DNA of 36,609 bases from an uncultured Lachnospiraceae bacterium (GCA_947626395.1 CANQRU010000036.1:1-36609); one strand, 5' to 3'; positions 21,734 to 34,166 are shown, numbered from the stretch's first letter. Numbers and translations: made by a program. The notes: a model not told the origin generated them from the letters alone.

Positions 21734-23260
21734 ATGAAATACCAAAACGAAATCGCCGCCTACATCGACGCGCATACCGAAGAGATGATCGAAGACATCT
21801 TCACTCTCTGCCGCATCAACAGCGAGCGAATGCCTGCCGAGGAAGGCAAGCCCTACGGCCCCGGCCCGGCCGAGGCTCTTGACACCGCCCTTAAGATGGC
21901 GGAGTCCTACGGCTTCATCACCCGCAATTACGACAACTACGTAGGCACTGTCGACTTAAATGACCAGGCAAAGCAGCTGGACATCCTGGCCCATCTGGAT
22001 GTAGTCCCCGCCGGAGAAGGCTGGCAGATCACGGAGCCATTTTCCCCGATCCTCAAGGACGGTAAACTCTATGGCCGCGGCACCTCCGACGACAAAGGCC
22101 CGGCGGTAGCTGCCCTCTACGCGCTTCGCTGCGTGAAGGAACTTGGACTTCCGGTCTCGAAAAATGTGCGTCTGATCCTCGGCTGTGACGAAGAGTGCGG
22201 CAGTTCGGATATCGCCCATTACTACAAGATCGAGAAAGAAGCGCCGATGACGTTCTCACCGGACGCGGATTTCCCGCTGACCAATATCGAGAAAGGCCGC
22301 CTGCCGGGCCAGTTCGACGCGGAGTTTGCGGCCAGTTCGGCGCTGCCCAGACTGGTCAGTGTGGACGCCGGAATCAAAGTGAACGTAGTCCCGGGAAAGG
22401 CGTTCGCGGTGGTGGAAGGACTTGATCCGGCAGAAATGGAGAAGGTAGCGGCGGATGTGACGGCGGAGACCGGCGTGCAGTTTTTGCTGGAAGCCTGTGA
22501 AAGCGGCGACGCTGCAGAAAATGTGTCCGCTGAGTCTGCCGGAGACAGCACAGCCCCCGGTGTGAAAGCCGCGTCCGCCGGCACAGCTTCCGGCGAGAAA
22601 ACTGCGACTGTCGGTGCAGCACCCCGCGTGAAGATCACAGCTGTCGGCGAGGGCGCCCACGCGGCCAGCCCCCAGACCGGCAACAACGCTCTGACCGGGC
22701 TCCTGACATATCTGACCCGGCTGCCCCTCGCCCCCTGTCCGCAGATGACGGCAGTGGCGAACCTGCTGAGCCTGATGCCCCACGGCGATGTGAACGGCAA
22801 AGCCATGGGAATTGATCTGAAGGACGACATTTCCGGCGAACTGACGCTGGCGTTTTCCATGCTGAAGGTGACCGACCGCCGACTGGAAGGCATGTTCGAT
22901 ACCCGGTGCCCGGTCTGCGCGACGGTGGAAAATATGCTGAACGTGGCGAAGAAGAATCTTGCGGCGAAGGGGATCACGCTCCACAACGATTCCTTCAACC
23001 CGCCCCATCATGTAGATGAGAATTCGCATTTCGTCCAGACGCTTCTCGCCGTTTATGAGGCCCACACCGGACTCAAAGGCGAGTGCCAGTCTATGGGCGG
23101 AGGTACCTATGTGCATCATCTGGAAAATGGGGTCGCTTTCGGCGCCTCTATGCCGGGGACGGATAACCGGATGCATGGGGCTGATGAGAGGGCAGTGCTT
23201 TATGATCTGGTGACGAGCGCTAAGATCTTTGCGCAGGCGATCGTGGAACTGTGTGAGTAG
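21734..23260 (+). CDS. M20 family dipeptidase, PepV/Sapep type, with an insertion
   Basis: This 508-residue zinc dipeptidase is longer than typical PepV proteins of about 470. Metal-binding motifs are ILAHLDVVPAGEGW, GRGTSDDKGP, DEECGSSD, SPDADFP and, near the end, RMHGADER. The lid domain contains AHAASPQTG, with its substrate-contacting His. An Ala/Ser/Thr/Gly-rich stretch at about residues 256-298 is absent in ordinary PepV, has no secondary-structure character, and probably forms a flexible loop in the lid. The ribosome site is weak: GAGG about 14 nt before the ATG. It likely cleaves dipeptides in the cytoplasm for amino-acid nutrition. It may be cotranscribed with prfC. Confidence 0.92.
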   Translation: MKYQNEIAAYIDAHTEEMIEDIFTLCRINSERMPAEEGKPYGPGPAEALDTALKMAESYGFITRNYDNYVGTVDLNDQAKQLDILAHLDVVPAGEGWQITEPFSPILKDGKLYGRGTSDDKGPAVAALYALRCVKELGLPVSKNVRLILGCDEECGSSDIAHYYKIEKEAPMTFSPDADFPLTNIEKGRLPGQFDAEFAASSALPRLVSVDAGIKVNVVPGKAFAVVEGLDPAEMEKVAADVTAETGVQFLLEACESGDAAENVSAESAGDSTAPGVKAASAGTASGEKTATVGAAPRVKITAVGEGAHAASPQTGNNALTGLLTYLTRLPLAPCPQMTAVANLLSLMPHGDVNGKAMGIDLKDDISGELTLAFSMLKVTDRRLEGMFDTRCPVCATVENMLNVAKKNLAAKGITLHNDSFNPPHHVDENSHFVQTLLAVYEAHTGLKGECQSMGGGTYVHHLENGVAFGASMPGTDNRMHGADERAVLYDLVTSAKIFAQAIVELCE

Positions 23261-23338
23261 TTGCTTGGGTAAATAGTCGCGGGAGGTCCGCTCCGCTGCG
23301 TAGTCTCCTGCATAAATGTGATCAGCAAGAAATAACCA

Positions 23339-23540
23339 GCGCAGGAAGCATACTCCTCCTGAGGTGAATTTTGCGAGCGGTGGAAATCCTTAGTGAACAG
23401 CTATTTGCGTTGGCACGGAAAATGGGATTGTCTGAGCGAAGCGAGTTGCCCATTTTCCGTGCCGCTTTTAGCAAATTGTTGTGAACTTAGGATTTCCCCG
23501 CGAGCAAACCTGAACCTCAGGAGGAGTATGCTTCCTGCGC
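23339..23540. repeat. 202-bp palindromic element (long hairpin)
   Basis: The outer arms 23339-23365 and 23514-23540 are perfect 27-bp inverted repeats. Imperfect middle arms follow, sharing GGAAATCCT and ATTTGC blocks. The inner arms GGCACGGAAAATGGG (23412-23426) and 23449-23463 pair exactly, leaving a 22-nt loop. This fills much of the 442-base gap between the PepV gene and carB. No transposase or clear target duplication is visible. It may be a MITE-like element or a structured RNA; no open frame inside looks real. Confidence 0.85.
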
Positions 23541-23563
23541 GTATCTTTCACGAATCGTGTCCC

Positions 23564-23604
23564 ATCTCCATGCCCTGTACCACACGAGCAGAACGTTCCT
23601 GACG
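23564..23604 (-). repeat. Degenerate copy of the 39-nt repeat, 3' of carB
   Basis: On the minus strand it contains CGTCAGGAACGTTCTGCTCG, then an 11-nt interruption, then GCATGGAGAT. These match the second half of the 39-nt unit in order and orientation. It lies just beyond the carB terminator. Confidence 0.35.
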
Positions 23605-23623
23605 TTTTATCTGCCTAGAAACC

Positions 23624-23675
23624 AAAAGAACCTGATCCGCAGGTAATATGATTCCTGAGCGGACCAGGTCCTTTT
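23624..23675 (-). terminator. Terminator of carB
   Basis: Arms at 23624-23640 and 23659-23675 pair at 15 of 17 positions, with A/T runs on both outer sides. It begins 28 nt after the carB stop. Confidence 0.8.
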
Positions 23676-23702
23676 GTGTATTAATTTCGCGACTGCGCGC
23701 TC

Positions 23703-26930
<3,228 letters not shown>

Positions 26931-26960
26931 ATGTGGATCCTCCTTCTCATGTCTGATACT

Positions 26961-26988
26961 ATTATAATGAAAAATGTGATTCGCGCAA
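26961..26988 (-). promoter_or_regulatory. Promoter of carB
   Basis: On the minus strand TTGCGC (26983-26988), 16 nt, TATAAT (26961-26966). The 30-nt leader is too short for a PyrR-type attenuator. Confidence 0.6.
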
Positions 26989-27069
26989 GTGGTTTTTGCT
27001 TTTTCATGACCTGTCATACCATACAGGATGTGAATTGGCCGACGCAGTTTACGGATGTCCGATGCCGAA

Positions 27070-27288
27070 TCACAGAACCTGGTCCTCGTCCGAGGGCATA
27101 TACTCCGCGATCGAGTCAAGGCCGACGTTCAGGATCCGGCAAAGATCGTTTAAGGTGGTGGTGGTCACCGGCTTATTCTTCCTCAATTTGTCGATCGTGG
27201 AGCTGGAAATGTGGTGTCTGTTGATCAGCGTGTAGGTTGTTTCCTGCGAATCCTTCAGTGTACTCCAAAATGGTGTGTAGACGATCAA
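27070..27288 (-). CDS. Small XRE-family HTH regulator
   Basis: This 72-residue protein is almost entirely a Cro/C1-type helix-turn-helix domain. The order is YTPFWSTLKDSQETTYTLI, then the turn HHISSSTIDKLRKNKPV, then TTTLNDLCRILNVGLDSIAEYMP. This compact form is common in clostridia. The TTG start at 27288 gives the usual family N-terminus and has GAAGGGA just upstream; an ATG much further up would add 99 residues of unlike composition. It diverges from the promoter of the surface-protein unit, where GACTAT dyads overlap both promoter elements. It therefore probably represses that unit and possibly itself (inference). Confidence 0.8.
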   Translation of the reverse strand: MIVYTPFWSTLKDSQETTYTLINRHHISSSTIDKLRKNKPVTTTTLNDLCRILNVGLDSIAEYMPSDEDQVL

Positions 27289-27408
27289 AATATCCCTTCT
27301 TTCCGGTTGATATGTATGCAGGCAGTAAAGACAGGCAGATATGTTGTATTTATGTCTGATTTTCTGTACGGTGTTCTGCATTTTTAAGAATAAAATGTGA
27401 TTTTTTAC

Positions 27409-27437
27409 TTGACTATAGTCGTTATAAAGACTATAAT
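27409..27437 (+). promoter_or_regulatory. Promoter with overlapping dyads for the surface-protein unit
   Basis: TTGACT (27409-27414), 17 nt, TATAAT (27432-27437) is a strong sigma-A promoter. The palindrome GACTATAGTC (27411-27420) covers the -35, and GACTAT recurs at 27429-27434 over the -10. These are likely operators, best explained by the adjacent XRE protein. Confidence 0.75.
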
Positions 27438-27456
27438 AAAACTGTTCAGGGGGGAA

Positions 27457-27487
27457 TTGGTTTCCGCAGGCGATCTGCGGAGACCAA
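27457..27487 (+). promoter_or_regulatory. Leader hairpin of the surface-protein unit
   Basis: TTGGTTTCCGCAG (27457-27469) pairs over 13 bp, with one G-U, to CTGCGGAGACCAA (27475-27487), loop 5 nt. No T-run follows, so it is a 5' UTR structure rather than a simple terminator. Confidence 0.5.
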
Positions 27488-27551
27488 ACTATGAGGGATC
27501 TATTCATGTGATCGGATAAGATGCCGGCAGCGGCATGAGAAAGGAGAACAC

Positions 27552-28031
27552 ATGGCGGAACAGATTCTGAAAACAGCGGCCGCATTTCTGCTTCATACGG
27601 AAATGTTGGCTGACGGCAGCGTGACCGGCCGGATCATCCGGATACCGCAGAAGGAGACGGTTCCTTTCGCGGGTCTGGATCGGGCCTTTCTTATGATAAA
27701 TGAATGGATGGACGAGGATCAGCCTGTTCCTGCGGATGCGGCTTTCCGGGCGTTTAAAACCGGACGCGGGCGCCGGGCTGTCTCCGAGACTGCCGGCCTT
27801 TCGGGGCTGGGGCGCCGCGGCGACGCAAGGCGCAGGGAAGCATTTTTAGTACGCATCATCTGCCGCCAGCATAACAGCTGGCAGGGCGAAGTCTGCTGGA
27901 AAGCCCAGCAGTTGTATTTCCGAAGCACATTGGAACTAATGTGTCTGATTCATTCTGCACTGGATCCCGGGGCGGTAAAAGCGAAGTCCGCCGCCGGTTC
28001 CGCCGCCAGGCATTTATTCCGGGTGGTGTAA
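27552..28031 (+). CDS. Conserved-looking hypothetical protein, 159 residues
   Basis: AAAGGAG lies 6 nt before the ATG. The C-terminal half has FLVRIICRQHNSWQGEVCWKAQQLYFRSTLELMCLIHSAL. I know this pattern from unnamed clostridial proteins with a core like R.L.RQN.SWQG...W..G....FRS.LEL..L...AL. No function is assigned to them. The N-terminal half is less ordered, with an Arg/Gly-rich stretch (about residues 72-95). There is no signal peptide. It is the first gene behind the XRE-controlled promoter and precedes the surface protein by 184 nt, so it may act in its control or assembly. That link rests on position only. Confidence 0.62.
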   Translation: MAEQILKTAAAFLLHTEMLADGSVTGRIIRIPQKETVPFAGLDRAFLMINEWMDEDQPVPADAAFRAFKTGRGRRAVSETAGLSGLGRRGDARRREAFLVRIICRQHNSWQGEVCWKAQQLYFRSTLELMCLIHSALDPGAVKAKSAAGSAARHLFRVV

Positions 28032-28215
28032 ACGGCACGGACAATCGCATCAGAACAAGATCATTCGCGGCTGTATTCCTGAAAACGCGCGTTTCGCGCG
28101 GCGCAATGTATGCAGGATCATCGGCGAGTATTTGTATTTCATGAAATGACAGCTGAAAGGGTAAGGATGGATGAAACGGAAAATGAAAGAGAATGACGGA
28201 AAGGAGAGCGTGATT

Positions 28216-31200
28216 ATGAAAAGAAAGGATTTGAAAAAATGGGGACGGAAAGGCCTGGCGGCGTTTCTGTCTCTGACGATGTGCGTCACTTCGATGCAGA
28301 TACCGGCCTATGCGGACCTGCTTTCCGGCGGGACGGATCCTTACGGAAGAGTGGCAGACGGGGATACGTCCGGGGAGTATGGGAATGCGTTTGCCGGCAA
28401 GGAACCGGGGTACGTCTGGACGGATAAGACGGTGAAGGAATCAGGCGACCCCTGGGCGTTTGACGTCACGTATTCCGCGCTGGGAAGCAGCACGGTAAAA
28501 GAGGTCAATGAGACACGGCCTGTCGATCTGATCGTAATTATGGATATTTCCGGTTCCATGGGCTATTTTGTCGAGAACGCGGAATCGGATGATGATGACA
28601 ACAGGAGAATGGCGAAGACGGTTGCTGCTGTCAACAGCATGTTCGATACGGTTTTGAGTGATGACCGTAACCGAATCGGCATGGTGGCGTTTGGCGCGAT
28701 GGCGACAGAGTTGATTCCGCTGGATCATTATCAACCGGTAGGTGCTGATGCTTCATATATCACTTGTAAGAATTTGAACGATCATTATTTAGGACCGAAG
28801 CAGGAGGAGAATCATTATACATTAACAAGAAATAAGCTGGTTACGTCAGCGGGGAAGGAAATTGAGGGGACGGCAATCTCAAACAACTGGGGATTGGAGT
28901 ATGATGGAAGTACGATTACTACGCCCGCTCCTTATCCTGCTTTGAAGAATAATGAATACGGCCACAATACAAACATCGAGGCAGGATTCTCGGTGGCGCT
29001 GAAAATGGTTGACGAGGCATATGCGGATCCAAACCGGCAGGGTGATTTCACGGATGAGTCAGGACGCATTCCCGTAGTTCTGCTGCTTACAGACGGAAGC
29101 GCGACAAAAATTATGCCGCCTGTGGAGGAAGCAGGTAAAAAAGATCCCTATGACGGGAATCCGAATGTATATCATGATATGTGGAATATTTCGGCGGCAG
29201 GAGGAGATGATGACCACTCGCTGGCAGGACTTATTCTCCTTACCGTGCTGGAAGGCGCGCATATGAAGACCGGCATCGCGGAAAAGTATGAAAGTCTTAA
29301 AACTGATAAGGATGCCTTCAAGATGTACTCGGTCGGAATCGGAATGGAGGCCCTTGACGGTCTGAAGATAGAACAGAAGGCCATTTTGGCTCCGAAGGAG
29401 TACTTTACTGCTGATAATACCGATCCGCAGATAGGCGGTGAATATGGCGCATATAGCCTGTACTCTCATCTGATAACAGATGGTAAACTTCCATCAGATG
29501 AAATGTTCACAGGCTGGACATCATACGGTGGGGAGCAAAGTGAGAGTTATGACGCAGGTAAGAATAAACATGTGAATTCTGCCCAGATAGCGAGCGCATC
29601 GGATAATCAACTCCGTATCTATAGCGGCAGCAATACGCTTAATAAGAAAGACAGACGTGACAATTACTCCCAGTGGTTCACGTATACGCTTAATGCGCCC
29701 AGCCAGGCAGATCAAAAAAATATTGCCTATGTTGATGAGTATAAACCCGTTACGAGCGGTGATCCAACAGATGTCCTGAAGGATATTTCGAAAGAAGTGC
29801 TTTACCAGCCGACCCGTACGGTTACCGGCGGAACGGGCACAACAGGCGGCCTTACCTACACCGATACCATCGGCGAGGGGATGCATTTGGAGGGTACGGT
29901 TTCCGTATCGGTTCAGTATAAGAATTCTGGTACTGCATATACTGCTGAAATTCCGGTTGCCGGAACGAACGGCGAGTGGATCAGTGCGGAGGCAGGAGGA
30001 AGCGTTGTTAATTCCTATCGTGAGACAGTGCAATCCGGCCTGAGCGGGATCCAGGCGAAGGTCGCAGCGAACAGCGAAGGAAAGCAGGTATTAACGATCC
30101 ATATCCCGGAGGAACTGCTTCCTGTCAGAATGGTTACCGGTGAAGGGGCAGCTGCTGCGACGAAGACGGCTGTCGAAAGCTATGAGAGCGACAAGATCAG
30201 TCCCATCACCTTCACCTATAAGGTTGCTCTGAATGAGGATCTTCGTGGAGCGGCGCCGTATTACGCGAAGGCGGGCGCGGCGATTAAAGATCGCTACTGG
30301 AGCAACGAAGGCGCCGGCACAGTGTTTACTCCTACAGAGGAGAATTCGTATTACCATGGTGTAAGGGTCAAACCTGACACAGAAAAGACGGACGACAATA
30401 CAGGCCATAAGAACCCGGACAGCACGACATCCCATCTGGCGGATGAACAGCTGGGAGGAGATAACGGAAGCATCAAGGTAGAGCATAATAATGACGGTTA
30501 CCTGAAGCTTCAGTCTACCGGCTCCCTGACGGTCACGAAGAAGCTGGAAGCTGCCGACGGATTCCCGGAGATAAGCGACGCTGAAATGAATGCCGCCTTT
30601 AAGATGAGGATCACTTTTACAGGCGCAGCGGACGGAACATATCCGGTTGTATACAGCCCTCGGTCGGGAGAACCGGATAGCATTTCAATCGGCGGCGGCG
30701 CGGCTGAGTTCACACTGAAAGCAGGCCAGTCCATTACGATAAACGGCCTGCCGGTCGGAGCCCGTTATGAAATTGAAGAAATCCCGAGCGGAGCGTATTA
30801 CGCCGCCGTCAGTCCGTCGTCAGGCGTGATCAGGGCAGATTCCGAACCCGCTGCTTCGGTGGTGGTCACGAATAAAAAGAAATCGCCGGCTCCGGCATCT
30901 GTAAGTCTGGATGCGGAGAAGAGACTGACAGCGGATGAAGGAGCAGCTCCCGCGCTTACAGGAGGCGAGTTTACATTCGTTATCACTCCGGATGCCGATA
31001 ATCCGGCCGGCGATCCGCTGAAAGAGAGCGGGCCGGTCGAGGTGTCAAACGCAGCGGGCGGAAGGATTTTTGTATTTGACAACCTTACTTTCGGGAAGAC
31101 GGGAACCTATACGTACACGATGGCGGAGAAAGAAGGTTTCTTTACTAATGTAACGGAGTTTGATAAGACTGTATACACGATTACAGTTGATATCAAAGAA

Positions 31201-34080
31201 GACATTGACAGCAATGGTTTTTATACCGGCAGGCTGACATCCGTGATATCTGTCAGTCCCGCAGCTGATGGCATCGTTTTCGTGAATCACTGCGACCCCG
31301 GCCAGGTGCAGCTTACTCTGGAAGGCCAGAAGATCGCTTTGACAGATGCGCAGGGCGGCGACGGGAATTATCTGCCGTATGCGGGAGACATTGACGGCAT
31401 GTTCCGGTTTGAGATCAGTGTGGCGACTGACTCGGACGCGGATAAGGCGGATGGAGATTTCGGGTCTGAGCCGGAAATGAACACGGCGACCGGTTCCAAC
31501 GCGCCCGCGCCGGATGAGGAAGCGGATACGTCAACTCCTTCTGACGCGGCGGCGCCGCTGCCGGATAATACGGTCGTTTCCAACGACGCGGAAGGACATT
31601 TCAGGTTTGGCCGGATCACATTTACAGAGCCCGGAACCTATCAGTATATCATCAGAGAGATTGCGGACATCATAGACGGATGGAACTTTGATGCGGTGAA
31701 ATGGCTGGTGACGGTCGTGATCGGCGGAACGGAAGGGAAACCGACCGCGGAAAGCGTAACCTACGAGGCGATCGGAGGCGGCGCGCATTCCGGCAAAGAC
31801 GGAATTGTCTTTACCAATGTTTACTCTCCGGATGAACCGGACCCGCAGATTGAGAAAGAGCAGACTCTGACGAAGGCCGGAAGTACCGACGAGGGGGAGA
31901 AGACGAAAGACCTGCTCGATCACGCGGAAGATGGAGATACAGTGACTTATTATCTCACGGTATCGAACCCGTCCAATGTAACCGTGGAGAATGTGGTTGT
32001 CACGGACCGGATTCCTGACGGCGTTGTCTTAAGCGGCGGTACCGGAAAGGAGCTGACGCTGATTCCGAAGTCCATCAGTCACGGCGGCGCGGTCGATGAA
32101 AGCGGCCTGATTACCTGGGATCTGGGAGATATGTCTCCGCACAGTTCGGTAGTGCTGTCCTTTAAGGCGAGAATCCCGGATGTGGCGGATGAGACGGAAT
32201 GGACGAATCAGGCGCAGCTGGGATACAAAGGTGCTTCCGGAGAGCGGAAGTTTAAGGGATCGAATGAGGTTGAGACCAGATCCTGCCCGCCGGCGCTCAC
32301 CATTGAGAAGGATCAGAAGGTGAATGACGGAGAGCGCACGAAAGACCTGCTGCAGGTGGACGACGGCGATCTTGTCACCTACTATCTGACCATAAGAAGT
32401 ACCGGCAGTGAGACGGCGAAGAACGTATGGGTAACGGATACGGTTCCCGACGCGCTCCGTGTGGATGGCGAAGAGGATCAGAAGCCTTTGACTCTGGCGA
32501 AGAGCGCTGACGGCGGTTATCTCATTTCCGACGGAGGATTTTCCGTGGATGGGAAGACCATTTACTGGTATCTGGGCGATATGGAGCCGGAGACCGTAAG
32601 GGAAGTGTCCTTCAGCGTGGATGTGCCGGATGTTTCAAGAATTACAAGATGGGATAATGTGGGCCATGTGATGTTCTCCAACAATCCGGAGAAACCGCAG
32701 GATCCGGATTATCCGATCCCGGGAGATTCGCAGAAACCGCAGGACCCGGATTACCCGGTACCGTCGAAGAAGCCGGCTGCGGGCGGGCCGGAAGACGAAC
32801 CGGAAGATCCGAATGATCCGTGGGATCCGTCCAACGTAGTTGAGATCGAGGAAGGGATTCCCGGACTGACAGAGCCGAAGAAGACCCACGCGGTCAATGG
32901 AGGAGATCCGACAACGGAAACGCAGACCGTGAAGAACGGCGATCAGATCACGTATTATATCACGGTTTACAACCGGGGCGGATCCGCGGCCTCAGATGTG
33001 TACGTATATGACCGGATTCCTGAAAGCGTGCCGGCTGATCAGGCGAAGCTGACATTGGTGAAGATCAATAACAATGGCCGGCAGCTTGAAAATGATAGCC
33101 GCGCGATCATGTGGAGGATCGACCGGATCGAGGCCGGCGGCAGCGCGACGGTATCTTTCGTGGTGAGAGTGCCGGATGTGTCTGAGGATACCGTTTGGGA
33201 CAATGTTGCTTATGTATATCATAAGCCGACGGATCCCGATCCGAAGACTCCGCCGGAGGAGCCGAAGCCGGAAGATCCGGATGATCCATGGGAGCCTACG
33301 AACGAGGTGGAAGATAAGGAACCGGCTCCGGGCATCATGATCAAGAAAGAACAGTCCAGTAACCGTCACAGCCGTACGAAGGAAACGTTCCGCGTATACG
33401 GCGGCGATACCGTAACCTACTATCTGGTAGTTACCAGTACCGGAACGGAGACCGCGGAGGGCGTGGTCGTGACGGATATGATTCCGCAAAAGACGGTGCA
33501 GGGCGATACGATCCCGCTGGTTCTGGTAGAAGGAAGCGTGAAGCCGGAGACATACGTCTATGACGGCGCGGCAAAGACGATTACCTGGACGCTGGGCGAT
33601 ATGGAACCCGGAGAAAGCCGTGAGGTTCAGTTCTCCGTGACGGTTCCGAATGTGGGCGGTACGCAGAATTGGACCAATACAGGGTCTGTGTGGTACGAGA
33701 ATCCGCCGGTTGATCCGGATCATCCAGACGACCCGCCGGAAGGAAGCAGGGAGAACCCGAAGCCGTCCAACGAGGTAGAGATCGAGAAATATCCGGGCAG
33801 CACACCTCCGGAGAATCCGGGGAATCCGGGGAACCCGGATAATCCGGGCGGAAATCCCGGAACTGAGATCCCGGATAATCCGACGCCGCTTTCAAGCTTC
33901 CCGGATAGCCCGGTACCTCTTGCAAATATTGAAGACGAGGATGTGCCGCTTGCGTTTATGGCCCCGACAACCGGCGACAATAAACCGGTAGGCGCGGCAG
34001 CCTTATTCAGTCTGGTCGCGTTAGGAATGATGGGGGCGTTCGGAATTCTGGCGCTGAGAAAGGACGAGGACGAGACGTAA
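28216..34080 (+). CDS. Giant cell-wall-anchored adhesin/pilin-like protein: VWA, isopeptide and DUF11 domains
   Basis: This product has 1954 residues. ATG 28216 gives a standard signal peptide (GLAAFLSLTMCVTSMQIPAYA) and follows AAAGGAG; an ATG at 28171 adds 15 residues. A VWA domain begins near residue 101 with the metal site DISGS and later LLLTDGSAT. A prealbumin-like domain spans about 766-892. Two FctA/Spy0128-type isopeptide domains follow, about 893-1025 and 1028-1202, the second with an acidic Ser/Thr/Asp insert. Four DUF11-like repeats start near 1208, 1356, 1544 and 1703, most ending in SNEVE-like motifs, with growing Pro-rich linkers. The C-terminus has an NPGNPG-rich stalk, a sorting signal APTTGD, a membrane helix and RKDEDET. 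It should be linked to the wall by a sortase, not present here. The segment around 28740-29800 is AT-richer than the rest, suggesting a mosaic VWA region. Confidence 0.93.
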   Translation: MKRKDLKKWGRKGLAAFLSLTMCVTSMQIPAYADLLSGGTDPYGRVADGDTSGEYGNAFAGKEPGYVWTDKTVKESGDPWAFDVTYSALGSSTVKEVNETRPVDLIVIMDISGSMGYFVENAESDDDDNRRMAKTVAAVNSMFDTVLSDDRNRIGMVAFGAMATELIPLDHYQPVGADASYITCKNLNDHYLGPKQEENHYTLTRNKLVTSAGKEIEGTAISNNWGLEYDGSTITTPAPYPALKNNEYGHNTNIEAGFSVALKMVDEAYADPNRQGDFTDESGRIPVVLLLTDGSATKIMPPVEEAGKKDPYDGNPNVYHDMWNISAAGGDDDHSLAGLILLTVLEGAHMKTGIAEKYESLKTDKDAFKMYSVGIGMEALDGLKIEQKAILAPKEYFTADNTDPQIGGEYGAYSLYSHLITDGKLPSDEMFTGWTSYGGEQSESYDAGKNKHVNSAQIASASDNQLRIYSGSNTLNKKDRRDNYSQWFTYTLNAPSQADQKNIAYVDEYKPVTSGDPTDVLKDISKEVLYQPTRTVTGGTGTTGGLTYTDTIGEGMHLEGTVSVSVQYKNSGTAYTAEIPVAGTNGEWISAEAGGSVVNSYRETVQSGLSGIQAKVAANSEGKQVLTIHIPEELLPVRMVTGEGAAAATKTAVESYESDKISPITFTYKVALNEDLRGAAPYYAKAGAAIKDRYWSNEGAGTVFTPTEENSYYHGVRVKPDTEKTDDNTGHKNPDSTTSHLADEQLGGDNGSIKVEHNNDGYLKLQSTGSLTVTKKLEAADGFPEISDAEMNAAFKMRITFTGAADGTYPVVYSPRSGEPDSISIGGGAAEFTLKAGQSITINGLPVGARYEIEEIPSGAYYAAVSPSSGVIRADSEPAASVVVTNKKKSPAPASVSLDAEKRLTADEGAAPALTGGEFTFVITPDADNPAGDPLKESGPVEVSNAAGGRIFVFDNLTFGKTGTYTYTMAEKEGFFTNVTEFDKTVYTITVDIKEDIDSNGFYTGRLTSVISVSPAADGIVFVNHCDPGQVQLTLEGQKIALTDAQGGDGNYLPYAGDIDGMFRFEISVATDSDADKADGDFGSEPEMNTATGSNAPAPDEEADTSTPSDAAAPLPDNTVVSNDAEGHFRFGRITFTEPGTYQYIIREIADIIDGWNFDAVKWLVTVVIGGTEGKPTAESVTYEAIGGGAHSGKDGIVFTNVYSPDEPDPQIEKEQTLTKAGSTDEGEKTKDLLDHAEDGDTVTYYLTVSNPSNVTVENVVVTDRIPDGVVLSGGTGKELTLIPKSISHGGAVDESGLITWDLGDMSPHSSVVLSFKARIPDVADETEWTNQAQLGYKGASGERKFKGSNEVETRSCPPALTIEKDQKVNDGERTKDLLQVDDGDLVTYYLTIRSTGSETAKNVWVTDTVPDALRVDGEEDQKPLTLAKSADGGYLISDGGFSVDGKTIYWYLGDMEPETVREVSFSVDVPDVSRITRWDNVGHVMFSNNPEKPQDPDYPIPGDSQKPQDPDYPVPSKKPAAGGPEDEPEDPNDPWDPSNVVEIEEGIPGLTEPKKTHAVNGGDPTTETQTVKNGDQITYYITVYNRGGSAASDVYVYDRIPESVPADQAKLTLVKINNNGRQLENDSRAIMWRIDRIEAGGSATVSFVVRVPDVSEDTVWDNVAYVYHKPTDPDPKTPPEEPKPEDPDDPWEPTNEVEDKEPAPGIMIKKEQSSNRHSRTKETFRVYGGDTVTYYLVVTSTGTETAEGVVVTDMIPQKTVQGDTIPLVLVEGSVKPETYVYDGAAKTITWTLGDMEPGESREVQFSVTVPNVGGTQNWTNTGSVWYENPPVDPDHPDDPPEGSRENPKPSNEVEIEKYPGSTPPENPGNPGNPDNPGGNPGTEIPDNPTPLSSFPDSPVPLANIEDEDVPLAFMAPTTGDNKPVGAAALFSLVALGMMGAFGILALRKDEDET

Positions 34081-34123
34081 GATATTTGCGGTCAGAGTCC
34101 GCAAAAGAAGCAATGATATAGCT

Positions 34124-34166
34124 GCGGCCGCAGGGAAGCATTGAAATTCCCTGCGGCCGCCGTTTT
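34124..34166 (+). terminator. Terminator of the surface-protein unit
   Basis: GCGGCCGCAGGGAA (34124-34137) pairs perfectly with TTCCCTGCGGCCGC (34147-34160), followed by CGTTTTG. A smaller stem, TTTGCGG/CCGCAAA, lies just before it (34085-34105). Confidence 0.88.

Noticed and set aside
23393-23602. A 69-codon frame inside the palindromic element
   Set aside because: It follows from the inverted repeat, has no ribosome site and encodes nothing recognisable.
26931-27119. N-terminal extension of carB
   Set aside because: The extension covers the carB promoter and lacks a ribosome site; the start at 26930 has AAGGAGG and matches the family.
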